In this document: in pieces, positions 8,511 through 17,322 of the stretch
How positions within the stretch are numbered: the first letter of the stretch is position 1
Layout of the letters: the number at the start of each line of letters is the position of its first letter
Assembly: GCA_964442435.1 (NCBI GenBank)
Contig: CAYTZG010000001.1
Location: 124,001 to 188,000, forward strand
Source: CAMXAS01 sp964442435
GTDB lineage: Bacteria > Bacteroidota > Bacteroidia > Bacteroidales > P3
Length of the DNA stretch: 64,000 bases
Reading direction: 5' to 3'
Program-made: the position numbers and the translations under genes
Notes under the pieces: generated by a model
Told to the model about the DNA's origin: nothing
The model's database searches: none
What the model saw: only the letters and a program-made list of their open reading frames with translations

Positions 8511-9335
8511 ATGGCTTTAAAGAAATTCAAACCCACAACGCCAGGTCAGCGTTTCCGCAGCATCAGCACGTTTGAGGAAATCACGACCTCCACTCCGGAG
8601 AAGAGTCTGTTGGCGCCCGTCCGCAAAAGCGGTGGCCGCAACAACCAGGGCAAAATGACCATGCGCTATATCGGAGGTGGACACAAGAGACAATATCGTA
8701 TTATCGATTTCAAACGGGAGAAAGAAAATATTCCCGCCGTGGTTAAAACCATAGAGTACGACCCCAATCGTACGGCCCGTATCGCCTTGTTGGTGTATGC
8801 CGATGGGGAAAAACGCTATATGTTGGCCCCTCAGGGTTTGCAGGTAGGCCAGCAGGTTTTGTCGGGCAAAGGGATCGCCCCCGAATTGGGCAATACGCTT
8901 TATCTGAGCGAAATTCCTTTCGGTACGTTGATTTACAACATTGAACTGCGTCCCGGTCAGGGTGCCAAGATGGCCCGCAGCGCCGGTGCTTACGCCCAGT
9001 TGATGTCGCGTGAAGACAAGTACGCCATCATCAAACTGCCTTCCGGCGAAACGCGCAAGATCCTCCAGGCTTGCAAGGCGACGGTGGGTGTGGCTTCCAA
9101 CACGGACCACAGCCTCGAATCCTCCGGTAAGGCCGGTCGCAGCCGTTGGTTGGGCCGTCGTCCGCGTAACCGTGGTGTTGTCATGAACCCTGTCGATCAC
9201 CCGATGGGTGGTGGTGAAGGTCGTGCCTCCGGTGGTCACCCGCGCAGCCGCAAGGGTATGCCGGCCAAGGGCTACAAGACGCGTCGTCCGAAGAACCGTT
9301 CCAACCAGTTCATCATAGAAAGAAGGAAGAAATAA
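8511..9335 (+). CDS. rplB: 50S ribosomal protein L2
   Basis: L2, 274 residues, is one of the largest and most conserved 50S proteins, needed for subunit joining and for peptidyl transferase centre structure. The GRNNQGKMTMRYIGGGHKR block near residues 43-61 and the C-terminal NPVDHPMGGGEGR, which carries the conserved His, are intact. Between rplW and rpsS in the usual order. Confidence 0.98.
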   Translation: MALKKFKPTTPGQRFRSISTFEEITTSTPEKSLLAPVRKSGGRNNQGKMTMRYIGGGHKRQYRIIDFKREKENIPAVVKTIEYDPNRTARIALLVYADGEKRYMLAPQGLQVGQQVLSGKGIAPELGNTLYLSEIPFGTLIYNIELRPGQGAKMARSAGAYAQLMSREDKYAIIKLPSGETRKILQACKATVGVASNTDHSLESSGKAGRSRWLGRRPRNRGVVMNPVDHPMGGGEGRASGGHPRSRKGMPAKGYKTRRPKNRSNQFIIERRKK

Positions 9336-9353
9336 CGCTTAAAAATCAAAGTT

Positions 9354-9632
9354 ATGAGCCGCTCAATTAAAAAAGGTCCATATATCCACTATAAGTTAGA
9401 AAAGAAAGTTCTGGCCGCTGCTGAAAGCAAGAAGAAGGTTACGATCAAGACTTGGTCCAGAGCCTCTATGATCTCTCCTGATTTTGTAGGACAGACCATC
9501 GCCGTGCACAATGGCAACAAATTCATCCCGGTTTACGTGACCGAAAACATGGTAGGCCACAAACTGGGTGAATTCGCCCCCACCCGTATTTTCCGCGGGC
9601 ACGCCGGCAATAAGGACAAAGGAAAAAAGTAA
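9354..9632 (+). CDS. rpsS: 30S ribosomal protein S19
   Basis: S19, 92 residues, forms a head complex with S13 and contacts A-site tRNA and the intersubunit bridge. The RSIKKGPYIHYKL opening and GHKLGEFAPTR are diagnostic. Follows rplB by 18 bases. Confidence 0.97.
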   Translation: MSRSIKKGPYIHYKLEKKVLAAAESKKKVTIKTWSRASMISPDFVGQTIAVHNGNKFIPVYVTENMVGHKLGEFAPTRIFRGHAGNKDKGKK

Positions 9633-9656
9633 TCATCCTAAGAAAAAGAAAGAACA

Positions 9657-10100
9657 ATGGGATCGAGAAAACGCATTCGCGCAGAACAGTTGAAAGAGCA
9701 GAAAAAGACGCTCTATATGGCGAAGTTGAACAACAACCCCACTTCGCCGCGTAAGACGAGATATACCGCCGATTTGATTCGGGGACTGGATGTTGACAAA
9801 GCGTTGGCCATCTTGCAATACAGCCACCGTGAAGCGGCGCCGAAACTGCACAAGCTCCTGCGTTCGGCCATCGCCAACTGGCAGAACAAGAACGAAGGTC
9901 TCCGTATGGAAGACGCAAAACTGTACGTCAAGGAAATCTTCGTGGACGGCGGCGTACAGCTCAAACGCCTTCGTCCGGCGCCCCAAGGTAGAGGCTACCG
10001 CATCAGAAAGCGTTCCAACCACGTGACGCTCATTCTGGGTAGCCGTGTGGCCCAGCCCGAACAAGTAAAGGAAGTTGAATCAGAATCTGAAAACAAGTAG
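9657..10100 (+). CDS. rplV: 50S ribosomal protein L22
   Basis: L22, 147 residues, with a globular part on the 50S surface and a beta-hairpin along the exit tunnel. The SPRKTRYTADLIRGLDV segment near residues 29-45 and the hairpin ending RPAPQGRGYRIRKRSNH are seen. The N-terminus is about 15 residues longer than in Escherichia coli, and the C-terminus carries an acidic tail (EVESESENK). It ends 3 bases before rpsC. Confidence 0.96.
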   Translation: MGSRKRIRAEQLKEQKKTLYMAKLNNNPTSPRKTRYTADLIRGLDVDKALAILQYSHREAAPKLHKLLRSAIANWQNKNEGLRMEDAKLYVKEIFVDGGVQLKRLRPAPQGRGYRIRKRSNHVTLILGSRVAQPEQVKEVESESENK

Positions 10101-10103
10101 ATA

Positions 10104-10838
10104 ATGGGACAGAAGACAAACCCTATAGGCAATAGATTGGGAATCGTTAGAGGTTGGGATTCCAATTGGTTCGGCGGTCGTAAATTCGAAGCCAAACTCG
10201 TAGAAGACGATAAAATCCGCAAATACCTCAACGCGCGTTTGATCAAGGCCGGTATTTCCAAAATCCAGATCGAGCGCACGCTCAAATTGGTGACCATTAC
10301 TATTTTCACGGCGAAACCCGGTGTCATCATCGGCAAGGCCGGTCAGGAAGTGGACAAACTGAAGGAAGAGTTGAAGAAACTCACCCAGAAGGAAATCCAA
10401 ATCAACATTTCGGAAGTGAAACGTCCGGAACTGGATGCCGTTATCGTGGCTTCCTCGATCGCGCGTCAGCTGGAAGGCCGCGTTTCCTACCGCAAGGCCA
10501 TCAAGATGGCGATTACCTCGGCCATGAGAATGGGTGCCGAAGGTATCAAGATTCAGATTTCCGGTCGTTTGGGCGGTGCCGAAATGGCGCGTACCGAACA
10601 CTTCAAGGAAGGCCGCACGCCGCTCCATACGCTCCGCGCCGACATCGACTACGCGTTGAACGAAGCGCACACGACCTATGGCCGTTTGGGCATCAAGGTT
10701 TGGATTTGCCGCGGCATCATCTACGGCAAGCGCGACTTGACGAGCAACTTCGGTGCAGCCGCTTCCAACGGTAAGGAATTCGGCGGCCGCAACAATGCGT
10801 CCAACCGTCCGATGGGTGGCAGAAGAAAAAAACAATAA
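10104..10838 (+). CDS. rpsC: 30S ribosomal protein S3
   Basis: S3, 244 residues, forms the mRNA entry channel with S4 and S5 and takes part in mRNA unwinding. The N-terminal MGQKTNPIGNRLGI, the KH domain with the VIIGKAGQEVDKLKEEL segment near residues 74-90, and the C-terminal domain ending in a basic tail are present. Three bases after rplV; 40 bases before rplP. Confidence 0.98.
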   Translation: MGQKTNPIGNRLGIVRGWDSNWFGGRKFEAKLVEDDKIRKYLNARLIKAGISKIQIERTLKLVTITIFTAKPGVIIGKAGQEVDKLKEELKKLTQKEIQINISEVKRPELDAVIVASSIARQLEGRVSYRKAIKMAITSAMRMGAEGIKIQISGRLGGAEMARTEHFKEGRTPLHTLRADIDYALNEAHTTYGRLGIKVWICRGIIYGKRDLTSNFGAAASNGKEFGGRNNASNRPMGGRRKKQ

Positions 10839-10878
10839 GAGCGTAAGCGTTAGTTCAACATTTTAATACGATACAGAA

Positions 10879-11301
10879 ATGTTACAACCAAAGAAAACCA
10901 AGTTCAGGAAACAGCAGAAAGGCAAAATCAAAGGCAACACCAAGCGGGGTGCCGAAATCGCTTTCGGTTCTTTCGCGCTGAAGGCGTTGGAGCCGGCGCT
11001 GTTGACCGGACGTCAGATAGAAGCCGCCCGTCAGGCCATGACCCGTTATATGAAACGTGAGGGTCAGTTGTGGATCCGCATTTTCCCCGACAAGCCTATC
11101 ACCAAAAAGCCGAACGAAGTACGTATGGGTAAGGGTAAAGGTGCGCCGGAATACTTCGTGGCGCGCATCGCTCCCGGTCGTATCCTGTTCGAAGCCGACG
11201 GCGTTTCGGAAGAAATCGCGAAGGAAGCCTTGCGTTTGGCGGCCCAAAAACTGCCTATCGCGGTGAAATTTATCGTTAGAAGAGATTACGTACCCGAATA
11301 A
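10879..11301 (+). CDS. rplP: 50S ribosomal protein L16
   Basis: L16, 140 residues, binds near the A site and helps position the aminoacyl-tRNA. The MLQPKKTKFRKQQKGK start and RMGKGKGAPEYFVA segment near residues 78-91 are conserved; the latter holds the Arg that is hydroxylated in some bacteria. Followed by rpmC after 13 bases. Confidence 0.97.
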   Translation: MLQPKKTKFRKQQKGKIKGNTKRGAEIAFGSFALKALEPALLTGRQIEAARQAMTRYMKREGQLWIRIFPDKPITKKPNEVRMGKGKGAPEYFVARIAPGRILFEADGVSEEIAKEALRLAAQKLPIAVKFIVRRDYVPE

Positions 11302-11314
11302 CAAGCGTTTAGCC

Positions 11315-11512
11315 ATGAAGACTGAATTAGTAGTAAAAGAAATGTCTACGCCCGAGCTCAAGGATCGCTTGGATGTGGAAACCGCGGAACTGAACAGAAT
11401 GAAATTGAATCATGCTATTTCGCCTGTTGAGAATCCCAACCTGATAAAGAAACATAAAAGAACCATTGCCCGCATTCTCACGGAACTGCGTCGTAGGGAA
11501 ATGGCTGTATAA
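11315..11512 (+). CDS. rpmC: 50S ribosomal protein L29
   Basis: L29, 65 residues, a helical hairpin next to L23 at the tunnel exit. Length and position between rplP and rpsQ identify it; conserved features include the helix ELKDRLDVETAELNRMKL and the KKHKRTIARILTEL segment. Confidence 0.95.
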   Translation: MKTELVVKEMSTPELKDRLDVETAELNRMKLNHAISPVENPNLIKKHKRTIARILTELRRREMAV

Positions 11513-11531
11513 CGCTTAAGAAACCGACAAG

Positions 11532-11786
11532 ATGGAAAGAAACTTAAGAAAAGAGAGAATAGGTGTTGTGGTAAGCAACAAAATGCAGAAGACCATTACC
11601 GTTTTGGTTGAACGCAAGACCAAGCACCCTATCTATGGTAAATTCGTAAAGAAATCTACCAAGTTTACGGCTCACGACGAAAAGAACGAGTGCAATGAAG
11701 GCGATACCGTTCGCATCATGGAAACCCGGCCGTTGAGCAAGAACAAATGTTGGAGATTAGTTGAAATCATTGAAAGAGCTAAATAA
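11532..11786 (+). CDS. rpsQ: 30S ribosomal protein S17
   Basis: S17, 84 residues, an early-binding OB-fold protein of the 16S 5' domain. RNLRKERIGVVVSNKMQKT and the KKSTKFTAHDE segment are typical. Ends two bases before the rplN ATG. Confidence 0.97.
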   Translation: MERNLRKERIGVVVSNKMQKTITVLVERKTKHPIYGKFVKKSTKFTAHDEKNECNEGDTVRIMETRPLSKNKCWRLVEIIERAK

Positions 11787-11788
11787 TT

Positions 11789-12157
11789 ATGATACAGCAA
11801 GAAACAAGGCTTAGTGTTGCCGATAACAGCGGTGCCAAATCCGTGCTCTGCATTCGTGTACTCGGCGGCACCAAAAGAAGATACGCCAGCGTGGGCGATA
11901 AGATTATCGTTTCCATTAAAGACGCCCTTCCTTCCGGTAACGTCAAGAAAGGTACCGTGTCCAAGGCTGTGGTCGTGAGAACGACGAAAGAAGTTCGTCG
12001 CGCGGATGGCTCTTACATCCGGTTCGACGACAACGCCGTCGTTCTGCTCACCGCGAACGAGGAAATGCGCGGCACCCGTATCTTCGGACCCGTAGCCCGC
12101 GAATTGAGAGAAAAACAATTTATGAAGATTGTTTCACTGGCACCTGAAGTGCTTTAA
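11789..12157 (+). CDS. rplN: 50S ribosomal protein L14
   Basis: L14, 122 residues, forms part of the intersubunit bridge region and contacts L19. MIQQETRLSVADNSGAK and the C-terminal GPVARELREKQFMKIVSLAPEVL are highly conserved. It starts the spc part of the cluster, but no separate promoter is visible in the 2-base gap before it. Confidence 0.98.
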   Translation: MIQQETRLSVADNSGAKSVLCIRVLGGTKRRYASVGDKIIVSIKDALPSGNVKKGTVSKAVVVRTTKEVRRADGSYIRFDDNAVVLLTANEEMRGTRIFGPVARELREKQFMKIVSLAPEVL

Positions 12158-12169
12158 AATTTTATACGC

Positions 12170-12487
12170 ATGAAATTACACATCAAAAAAGGAGACACGG
12201 TAAAGGTGTTGGCCGGTGACGATAAGGGCAAGCAAGGTAAGGTCCTGCTCGTGGACACCGAAAAACAACGCGCCACCGTCGAGGGGGTGAACTTTGTTTC
12301 CAAGCACACGAAGCCCAATGCCAAGAATCCGCAAGGCGGCATCATCAAGAAAGAGGCGCCGTTGCATATTTCCAACCTCATGGTCGTGGACAGCAAGGGT
12401 ACGGCTTCGAGAATCGGGCGGAAATTGGATGAAAAGACACAAAAATCAGTTCGTTACTCTAAAAAATCAGGGGAGGTAATCAAATAA
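12170..12487 (+). CDS. rplX: 50S ribosomal protein L24
   Basis: L24, 105 residues, a KOW-domain protein that initiates 50S assembly. The KOW segment KKGDTVKVLAGDDKGKQGKV lies at residues 5-24. Its TAA shares one base with the rplE ATG (TAATG), a tight translational coupling. Confidence 0.97.
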   Translation: MKLHIKKGDTVKVLAGDDKGKQGKVLLVDTEKQRATVEGVNFVSKHTKPNAKNPQGGIIKKEAPLHISNLMVVDSKGTASRIGRKLDEKTQKSVRYSKKSGEVIK

Positions 12488-13041
12488 TGAATTATTCGCC
12501 TAGACTTAAAGAAAAGTATCAGAAAGAGATCATACCGGCTTTGACGAAGGAATTTCAGTACAAGTCGGTTATGCAAGTACCCCGCCTGACGAAGATTTGT
12601 CTGAACCAGGGCTTGGGTGTGGCTATCGCCGACAAGAAGCTCATCGACCTCGGCATCGAGGAGATGACGGCCATCAGCGGCCAGCGTGCCGTAGCCACGA
12701 AGTCGAAAAAGGATATTTCGAACTTCAAGGTACGTAAAGGTATGCCGATTGGCGTTCGCGTCACGTTGCGCGGCGACAAGATGTATGAATTCCTCGATCG
12801 TTTGATTTCCGTGGCCATTCCCCGTATCCGCGACTTCCGCGGTATCTCCGACAAGGGTCTGGACGGCAAAGGTAACTTCTCTTTCGGTATCACCGAACAG
12901 ATTATCTTCCCGGAAATCAACATCGACAAAGTAAGTAAGATTTGTGGTATGGACATCACGTTCGTCACGACAGCCAATTCCGACAAGGAAGCTTACGCGC
13001 TCCTGAAAGAATTCGGTATGCCCTTCCAAAAACACAACTAA
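12487..13041 (+). CDS. rplE: 50S ribosomal protein L5
   Basis: L5, 184 residues, binds 5S rRNA and contacts P-site tRNA. The SVMQVPRLTKICLNQGLG segment and RGDKMYEFLDRLI are conserved. It overlaps the rplX stop by one base and precedes rpsN by 15. Confidence 0.98.
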   Translation: MNYSPRLKEKYQKEIIPALTKEFQYKSVMQVPRLTKICLNQGLGVAIADKKLIDLGIEEMTAISGQRAVATKSKKDISNFKVRKGMPIGVRVTLRGDKMYEFLDRLISVAIPRIRDFRGISDKGLDGKGNFSFGITEQIIFPEINIDKVSKICGMDITFVTTANSDKEAYALLKEFGMPFQKHN

Positions 13042-13056
13042 TAAGAGGACGCAATT

Positions 13057-13326
13057 ATGGCAAAAGAATCAATGAAGGCCCGCGAGTTGAAAAGACAGCA
13101 ACTTGTGGCGAAATATGCTCAGAAGCGCGCTGAATTAAAGAAAGCCGGAGACTACGAAGCGCTCCAGAGAATCCCGAAGAACGCTTCTCCCGTACGTCTG
13201 CACAACCGTTGCAAACTGACCGGACGTCCCAAAGGCTATATGCGTACTTTCGGTATTTCCCGTATCAACTTCCGGGAAATGGCCCTGCAAGGCTTGATTC
13301 CGGGCGTAAAGAAAGCCAGTTGGTAA
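13057..13326 (+). CDS. rpsN: 30S ribosomal protein S14, zinc-free type
   Basis: S14, 89 residues, needed for late head assembly. This is the long form. It lacks the two CxxC zinc-binding pairs of the 61-residue form: the corresponding segment reads NRCKLTGRPKGYMRTFGISR with a single Cys. It therefore should not need zinc. Family order places it between rplE and rpsH. Confidence 0.97.
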   Translation: MAKESMKARELKRQQLVAKYAQKRAELKKAGDYEALQRIPKNASPVRLHNRCKLTGRPKGYMRTFGISRINFREMALQGLIPGVKKASW

Positions 13327-13359
13327 GCTATTCGTTAAATCTAAAAAAGAGAAAAGAAA

Positions 13360-13755
13360 ATGGTTACAGATCCTATTGCAGATTTTCTAACACGGATTAG
13401 AAATGCCAATATGGCCAAGCATAAACTGTTGGAAGTTCCCTCCTCCAAGATGAAACTGGAGATTGCCCGCATTCTGTTCGAAAAGGGCTATATCGCCAAC
13501 TTCAAACTGGAAGAAGGTGAAAAGCCGACGTTGAAAATCGCTTTGAAGTATCACCCCGCCACGAAACTGCCGGCCATCCACTCGATTGTCCGCGTGAGCA
13601 AGCCGGGTCTGCGTAAATACGCCGACACCGAAAACCTGCCCCGCGTCATGAACGGCCTGGGCATCGCCATCCTCTCCACTTCCAAAGGCCTGATGACCGA
13701 CAAGGAAGCGCGCAAGGAAAACGTAGGCGGTGAAGTTATTTGTTACATCAGCTAA
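13360..13755 (+). CDS. rpsH: 30S ribosomal protein S8
   Basis: S8, 131 residues, a primary binder of 16S rRNA helix 21. The start VTDPIADFLTRIRNA and the end segment VGGEVICYIS fit the family. In E. coli S8 represses the spc operon at the rplE start; no equivalent structure was identified here. Confidence 0.97.
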   Translation: MVTDPIADFLTRIRNANMAKHKLLEVPSSKMKLEIARILFEKGYIANFKLEEGEKPTLKIALKYHPATKLPAIHSIVRVSKPGLRKYADTENLPRVMNGLGIAILSTSKGLMTDKEARKENVGGEVICYIS

Positions 13756-13768
13756 ATAAGATAAAACC

Positions 13769-14332
13769 ATGTCAAGAATTGGTAAAGCTCCCATCAATAT
13801 TCCGAACGGCGTAACGGTCAGCGTAGCCGCGAACAACCTCGTGACGGTAAAGGGCCCCAAAGGCGAGCTCTCCCGTCTGGTGGATCCGGACATTACGGTT
13901 CAGGTCGATACCGAAGCCAAACAGGTGCACGTGCAGCGTCCCACCGACCAGAAGCGTCACCGTTCGCTCCACGGCCTTTACAGAGCCTTGTTGAACAACA
14001 TGGTCGTAGGCGTTTCCGAAGGTTACAAGGTAACGATGGAAATCGTCGGTGTAGGTTACAGAGCCACGGTCAACGGACAGTTGCTCGACCTGGCCCTGGG
14101 TTTCTCGCACAACCTCTTCTTAGAGTTGCCGAAGGAAATCAAAGCCTCCGCTACGGCCGAAAAAGGTAAGAACCCCACGCTGACGCTTGAATCCCACGAC
14201 AAGGAACTGCTGGGTATGGTCTGCGCCAAAATCCGTTCCTACCGTAAGCCCGAACCTTACAAAGGCAAAGGTATCAAGTTCGAAGGTGAAGTTCTGCGCA
14301 GAAAAGCCGGTAAGTCGGCCAGCAGCAAATAG
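13769..14332 (+). CDS. rplF: 50S ribosomal protein L6
   Basis: L6, 187 residues, two repeated domains near the factor-binding site. MSRIGKAPINIPNGV at the start and the C-terminal RSYRKPEPYKGKGIKFEGE block near residues 152-170 are diagnostic. Between rpsH and rplR. Confidence 0.98.
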   Translation: MSRIGKAPINIPNGVTVSVAANNLVTVKGPKGELSRLVDPDITVQVDTEAKQVHVQRPTDQKRHRSLHGLYRALLNNMVVGVSEGYKVTMEIVGVGYRATVNGQLLDLALGFSHNLFLELPKEIKASATAEKGKNPTLTLESHDKELLGMVCAKIRSYRKPEPYKGKGIKFEGEVLRRKAGKSASSK

Positions 14333-14359
14333 TAGTGAATTTATAAACAGATTAGCAAG

Positions 14360-14713
14360 ATGGCTATTACGAAAACATATAGAAGAGCACGCATCAAGAT
14401 GCGTATTCGCAAAAAAGTATATGGCAGACAGGACATGCCGCGTTTGAGCGTATATCGTAGCAACAAGGATATCTACGCCCAGATCATCAACGATGCCGAA
14501 GGTAAGACTTTGGTCGCCGCGTCTTCGAGAGAGAAGGAATTCAGCGCTACCGGCAGCAAGAGCGAAAAGGCCCAGGCTGTTGGCAAGTTGCTGGCCGAAA
14601 GGGCGCAAGCCGCCGGTATCAGCCGGGTTGTGTTCGACAGAAACGGTTATTTGTATCACGGACGTGTAAAATCTTTGGCCGATGCCGCCAGAGAAGCGGG
14701 TCTTAAATTCTAA
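14360..14713 (+). CDS. rplR: 50S ribosomal protein L18
   Basis: L18, 117 residues, binds 5S rRNA with L5 and L25. A basic N-terminus is followed by RLSVYRSNKDIYAQII and the C-terminal VFDRNGYLYHGRVKSLADAAREAGL. Precedes rpsE by 11 bases. Confidence 0.97.
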   Translation: MAITKTYRRARIKMRIRKKVYGRQDMPRLSVYRSNKDIYAQIINDAEGKTLVAASSREKEFSATGSKSEKAQAVGKLLAERAQAAGISRVVFDRNGYLYHGRVKSLADAAREAGLKF

Positions 14714-14724
14714 GGAGAACGACA

Positions 14725-15243
14725 ATGACAGACGCAAACGTAAAAAGAGTAAAATCGAGCGAAATCGAGTTTCAAGATAGATTGGTAAGCATCCAGCGCG
14801 TTACGAAAGTAACGAAGGGCGGTCGTACTTTCAGCTTCTCCGCCATCGTGGTGGTAGGTAACGGCAATGGCGTTATCGGCTACGGTTTGGGTAAGGCGAA
14901 GGAAGTTCAGGCGGCCATCCAGAAAGGTGTGGACGATGCCAAGAAGAACCTGATCAAAGTGCCCGTTTTGAAAGGCACCCTGCCGCACGAACAGTATGGC
15001 AAGTACAGCGGCGCCAAAGTTTTCCTCAAGCCGGCCTCCCCCGGTACCGGTGTTATCGCCGGTGGTGCCATGCGTGCCGTATTGGAAAGCGTCGGCGTAA
15101 AAGACGTATTGGCCAAATCCAAAGGCTCCTCGAACCCGCACTCCGTGGTTAAGGCGACGATCGACGCGCTGATGCAGATGCGGGATCCCTACACGGTTGC
15201 CCAGTTGAGAGGTATTGAATTGGATAAAGTGTTTAACGGCTAA
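14725..15243 (+). CDS. rpsE: 30S ribosomal protein S5
   Basis: S5, 172 residues, at the mRNA entry site with S3 and S4, important for decoding accuracy. The dsRNA-binding-like domain with FSAIVVVGNGNGVIGYGLGK near residues 32-51 and the C-terminal domain with the PASPGTGVIAGGAMRAVLE block are present. Twenty-six bases before rpmD. Confidence 0.98.
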   Translation: MTDANVKRVKSSEIEFQDRLVSIQRVTKVTKGGRTFSFSAIVVVGNGNGVIGYGLGKAKEVQAAIQKGVDDAKKNLIKVPVLKGTLPHEQYGKYSGAKVFLKPASPGTGVIAGGAMRAVLESVGVKDVLAKSKGSSNPHSVVKATIDALMQMRDPYTVAQLRGIELDKVFNG

Positions 15244-15269
15244 TCGGGCCACAAAGAGAAGTAAAGACA

Positions 15270-15449
15270 ATGAAAAAGGTTAAGTTAACGCAAATCAAGA
15301 GCGGTATCGACCGGCCCCTCCGTCAGAAAAGAACGTTGGAAGCCTTGAAATTGGGCCGCATAGGCAAGACGGCCGTTGTGGAATGCACGCCGCAGATTGA
15401 AGGCATGATTGCCAAGATCAGTCACTTGGTAAGCATTGAAGAAGCTTAA
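15270..15449 (+). CDS. rpmD: 50S ribosomal protein L30
   Basis: A 59-residue frame opening with MKKVKLTQIKSGIDRP and holding the KRTLEALKLGRIGKT helix-turn segment typical of L30. It sits between rpsE and rplO, its usual place. L30 is a small 50S protein on the 23S rRNA domain II surface and is dispensable in many bacteria. Start ATG at 15270, stop TAA at 15447-15449. Confidence 0.95.
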   Translation: MKKVKLTQIKSGIDRPLRQKRTLEALKLGRIGKTAVVECTPQIEGMIAKISHLVSIEEA

Positions 15450-15477
15450 TAACTAATCGAGAAAAACAACAAGAGAT

Positions 15478-15927
15478 ATGAACTTATCGAGTTTAGCACC
15501 TGCCAAGGGTTCCGTTAAGACAAACAAACGTTTGGGCCGCGGTTACGGCTCCGGTCACGGCAAGACGGCCGGCAGAGGTCATAAAGGCGCTCAGTCCCGT
15601 TCCGGCTACAGCCGCAAGATCGGCTTCGAAGGCGGTCAGATGCCTCTTTATCGGCGTGTGCCCAAATTTGGCTTCAAGAATATCAACCGTGTGGAATACA
15701 CGGCCGTAAACTTAGATACGTTGGAAAAACTGGCTGCCGAACACCAGATCAAGCAGATTGACCCGACGGTTCTCGCCGCCCACGGCTTGGTAGGCAAAAA
15801 GGATTTGGTCAAGGTGTTGGGCCGCGGCGAACTCAAGAGCGCTTTGGAAGTGAAAGCCCACGCTTTCTCCGAAAAAGCCAAGGCCGCCGTTGAAGCCTGT
15901 GGTGGCACCATCACGACGATCGCTTAA
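15478..15927 (+). CDS. rplO: 50S ribosomal protein L15
   Basis: L15, 149 residues, a late-assembly protein with a long glycine- and arginine-rich N-terminal extension penetrating the 23S rRNA (RLGRGYGSGHGKTAGRGHKG near residues 19-38). Followed by secY after 20 bases. Confidence 0.97.
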   Translation: MNLSSLAPAKGSVKTNKRLGRGYGSGHGKTAGRGHKGAQSRSGYSRKIGFEGGQMPLYRRVPKFGFKNINRVEYTAVNLDTLEKLAAEHQIKQIDPTVLAAHGLVGKKDLVKVLGRGELKSALEVKAHAFSEKAKAAVEACGGTITTIA

Positions 15928-15947
15928 AGTTTACAAAGAACAACACC

Positions 15948-17309
15948 ATGAAAAGATTCATAGAAACGATAAAGAATATCTTCAAGATTGAGGAACTGCG
16001 CAAACGCATCCTCTACACCTTGGGGATTATCGTCATTTATCGTATCGGCTCCTTCATCGTACTGCCGGGCATCGACCCGACGCAGTTGGCGAATCTGCAG
16101 AGCCAGACGAGCGACGGGTTGCTGGGCCTGTTGAACATGTTCTCCGGCGGCGCGTTCTCGAACGCTTCCGTATTCGCGCTGGGTATCATGCCGTACATCT
16201 CGGCCTCCATCATCATCCAGTTGTTCGGGATGGCTATCCCCTACTTCCAGAAGTTGCAGAAGGAGGGCGAAAGCGGCCGGCGTAAGATGAATCAGATTAC
16301 GCGTGTGCTGACCATCGCCGTTACGGCCTTGCAGGCGCCCGCCTATCTGACCAACCTGACGACGCAATTGCCCGCCGAAGCGTTCATTCCGTTCAACGGC
16401 GCCAATCCCGGTGTATTCTTCTGGATTTCGTCCTGCATCCTGCTGACGGCCGGCACGCTGTTCGTCATGTGGTTGGGCGAACGCATCACCGACAACGGTA
16501 TCGGCAACGGTATCTCGCTCATCATCATGATCGGTATCATCGCGCGTCTGCCTTTCGCGCTGTTCGGGGAATTCGTTTCCCGTCTCGAACAGCAGGGCGG
16601 CGGTCTGGTGGTATTCCTGTTGGAGCTCGTTGTCTTGATCGTGGTTATCCTGTTGTGCATCCTGCTCGTTCAGGGCACGCGCAGAATCCCCGTTCAATAC
16701 GCCAAACGCATTGTCGGCAACAAACAGTACGGCGGGGTACGTCAGTATCTGCCGCTGAAGGTCAATGCGGCCGGCGTTATGCCGATTATCTTCGCGCAGG
16801 CCATTATGTTCATCCCTGTCACGATTGCAGGCTTCGCCTCGCCCGAATCGGTCAACTCCGGTTTCTGGCGCGTGTTCATGGATTTCAACAGCTTCTGGTA
16901 TAACTTCGTCTTCGCGCTCATGATCATCGTGTTCACGTATTTCTATACGGCCATCACGATGAACTCGCAGCAGATTGCCGAAGACCTGAAGAAGAACGGC
17001 GGTTTCATCCCCGGCATCAAGCCCGGCAAACGGACGGCGGAATTCATCGACGACGTGATTTCGCACATCACGCTGCCCGGCTCCATCTTCCTCGCGATTG
17101 TGGCCATTTTACCGGCCATCGTGCGGATGTTCGGTGTCAGCACGCAGTTCGCCCAATTCTACGGCGGTACCTCGCTGTTGATTTTGGTCGGCGTTGTGCT
17201 CGATACGTTACAGCAAATCGAAAGCCACCTTTTGATGCGTCACTACGACGGTTTGACGAAGTCGGGCCGCATCAAGGGACGGATGGGCAGCGCTTACGGC
17301 GTAGCCTGA
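15948..17309 (+). CDS. secY: Protein translocase subunit SecY
   Basis: The central channel of the SecYEG translocon, 453 residues with ten membrane segments by hydrophobicity. The cytoplasmic loop after TM2 reads FGMAIPYFQKLQKEGESGRR-like, the C5 loop has NGGFIPGIKPGKRTAEFID, and the conserved TM segments LGIMPYISASIIIQL and WLGERITDNGIGNGISLIIM are present. It lies between rplO and map; adk, which often follows secY, is absent. All exported proteins in this window would pass through it. Confidence 0.97.
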   Translation: MKRFIETIKNIFKIEELRKRILYTLGIIVIYRIGSFIVLPGIDPTQLANLQSQTSDGLLGLLNMFSGGAFSNASVFALGIMPYISASIIIQLFGMAIPYFQKLQKEGESGRRKMNQITRVLTIAVTALQAPAYLTNLTTQLPAEAFIPFNGANPGVFFWISSCILLTAGTLFVMWLGERITDNGIGNGISLIIMIGIIARLPFALFGEFVSRLEQQGGGLVVFLLELVVLIVVILLCILLVQGTRRIPVQYAKRIVGNKQYGGVRQYLPLKVNAAGVMPIIFAQAIMFIPVTIAGFASPESVNSGFWRVFMDFNSFWYNFVFALMIIVFTYFYTAITMNSQQIAEDLKKNGGFIPGIKPGKRTAEFIDDVISHITLPGSIFLAIVAILPAIVRMFGVSTQFAQFYGGTSLLILVGVVLDTLQQIESHLLMRHYDGLTKSGRIKGRMGSAYGVA

Positions 17310-17322
17310 TAAAAGTCGTAAA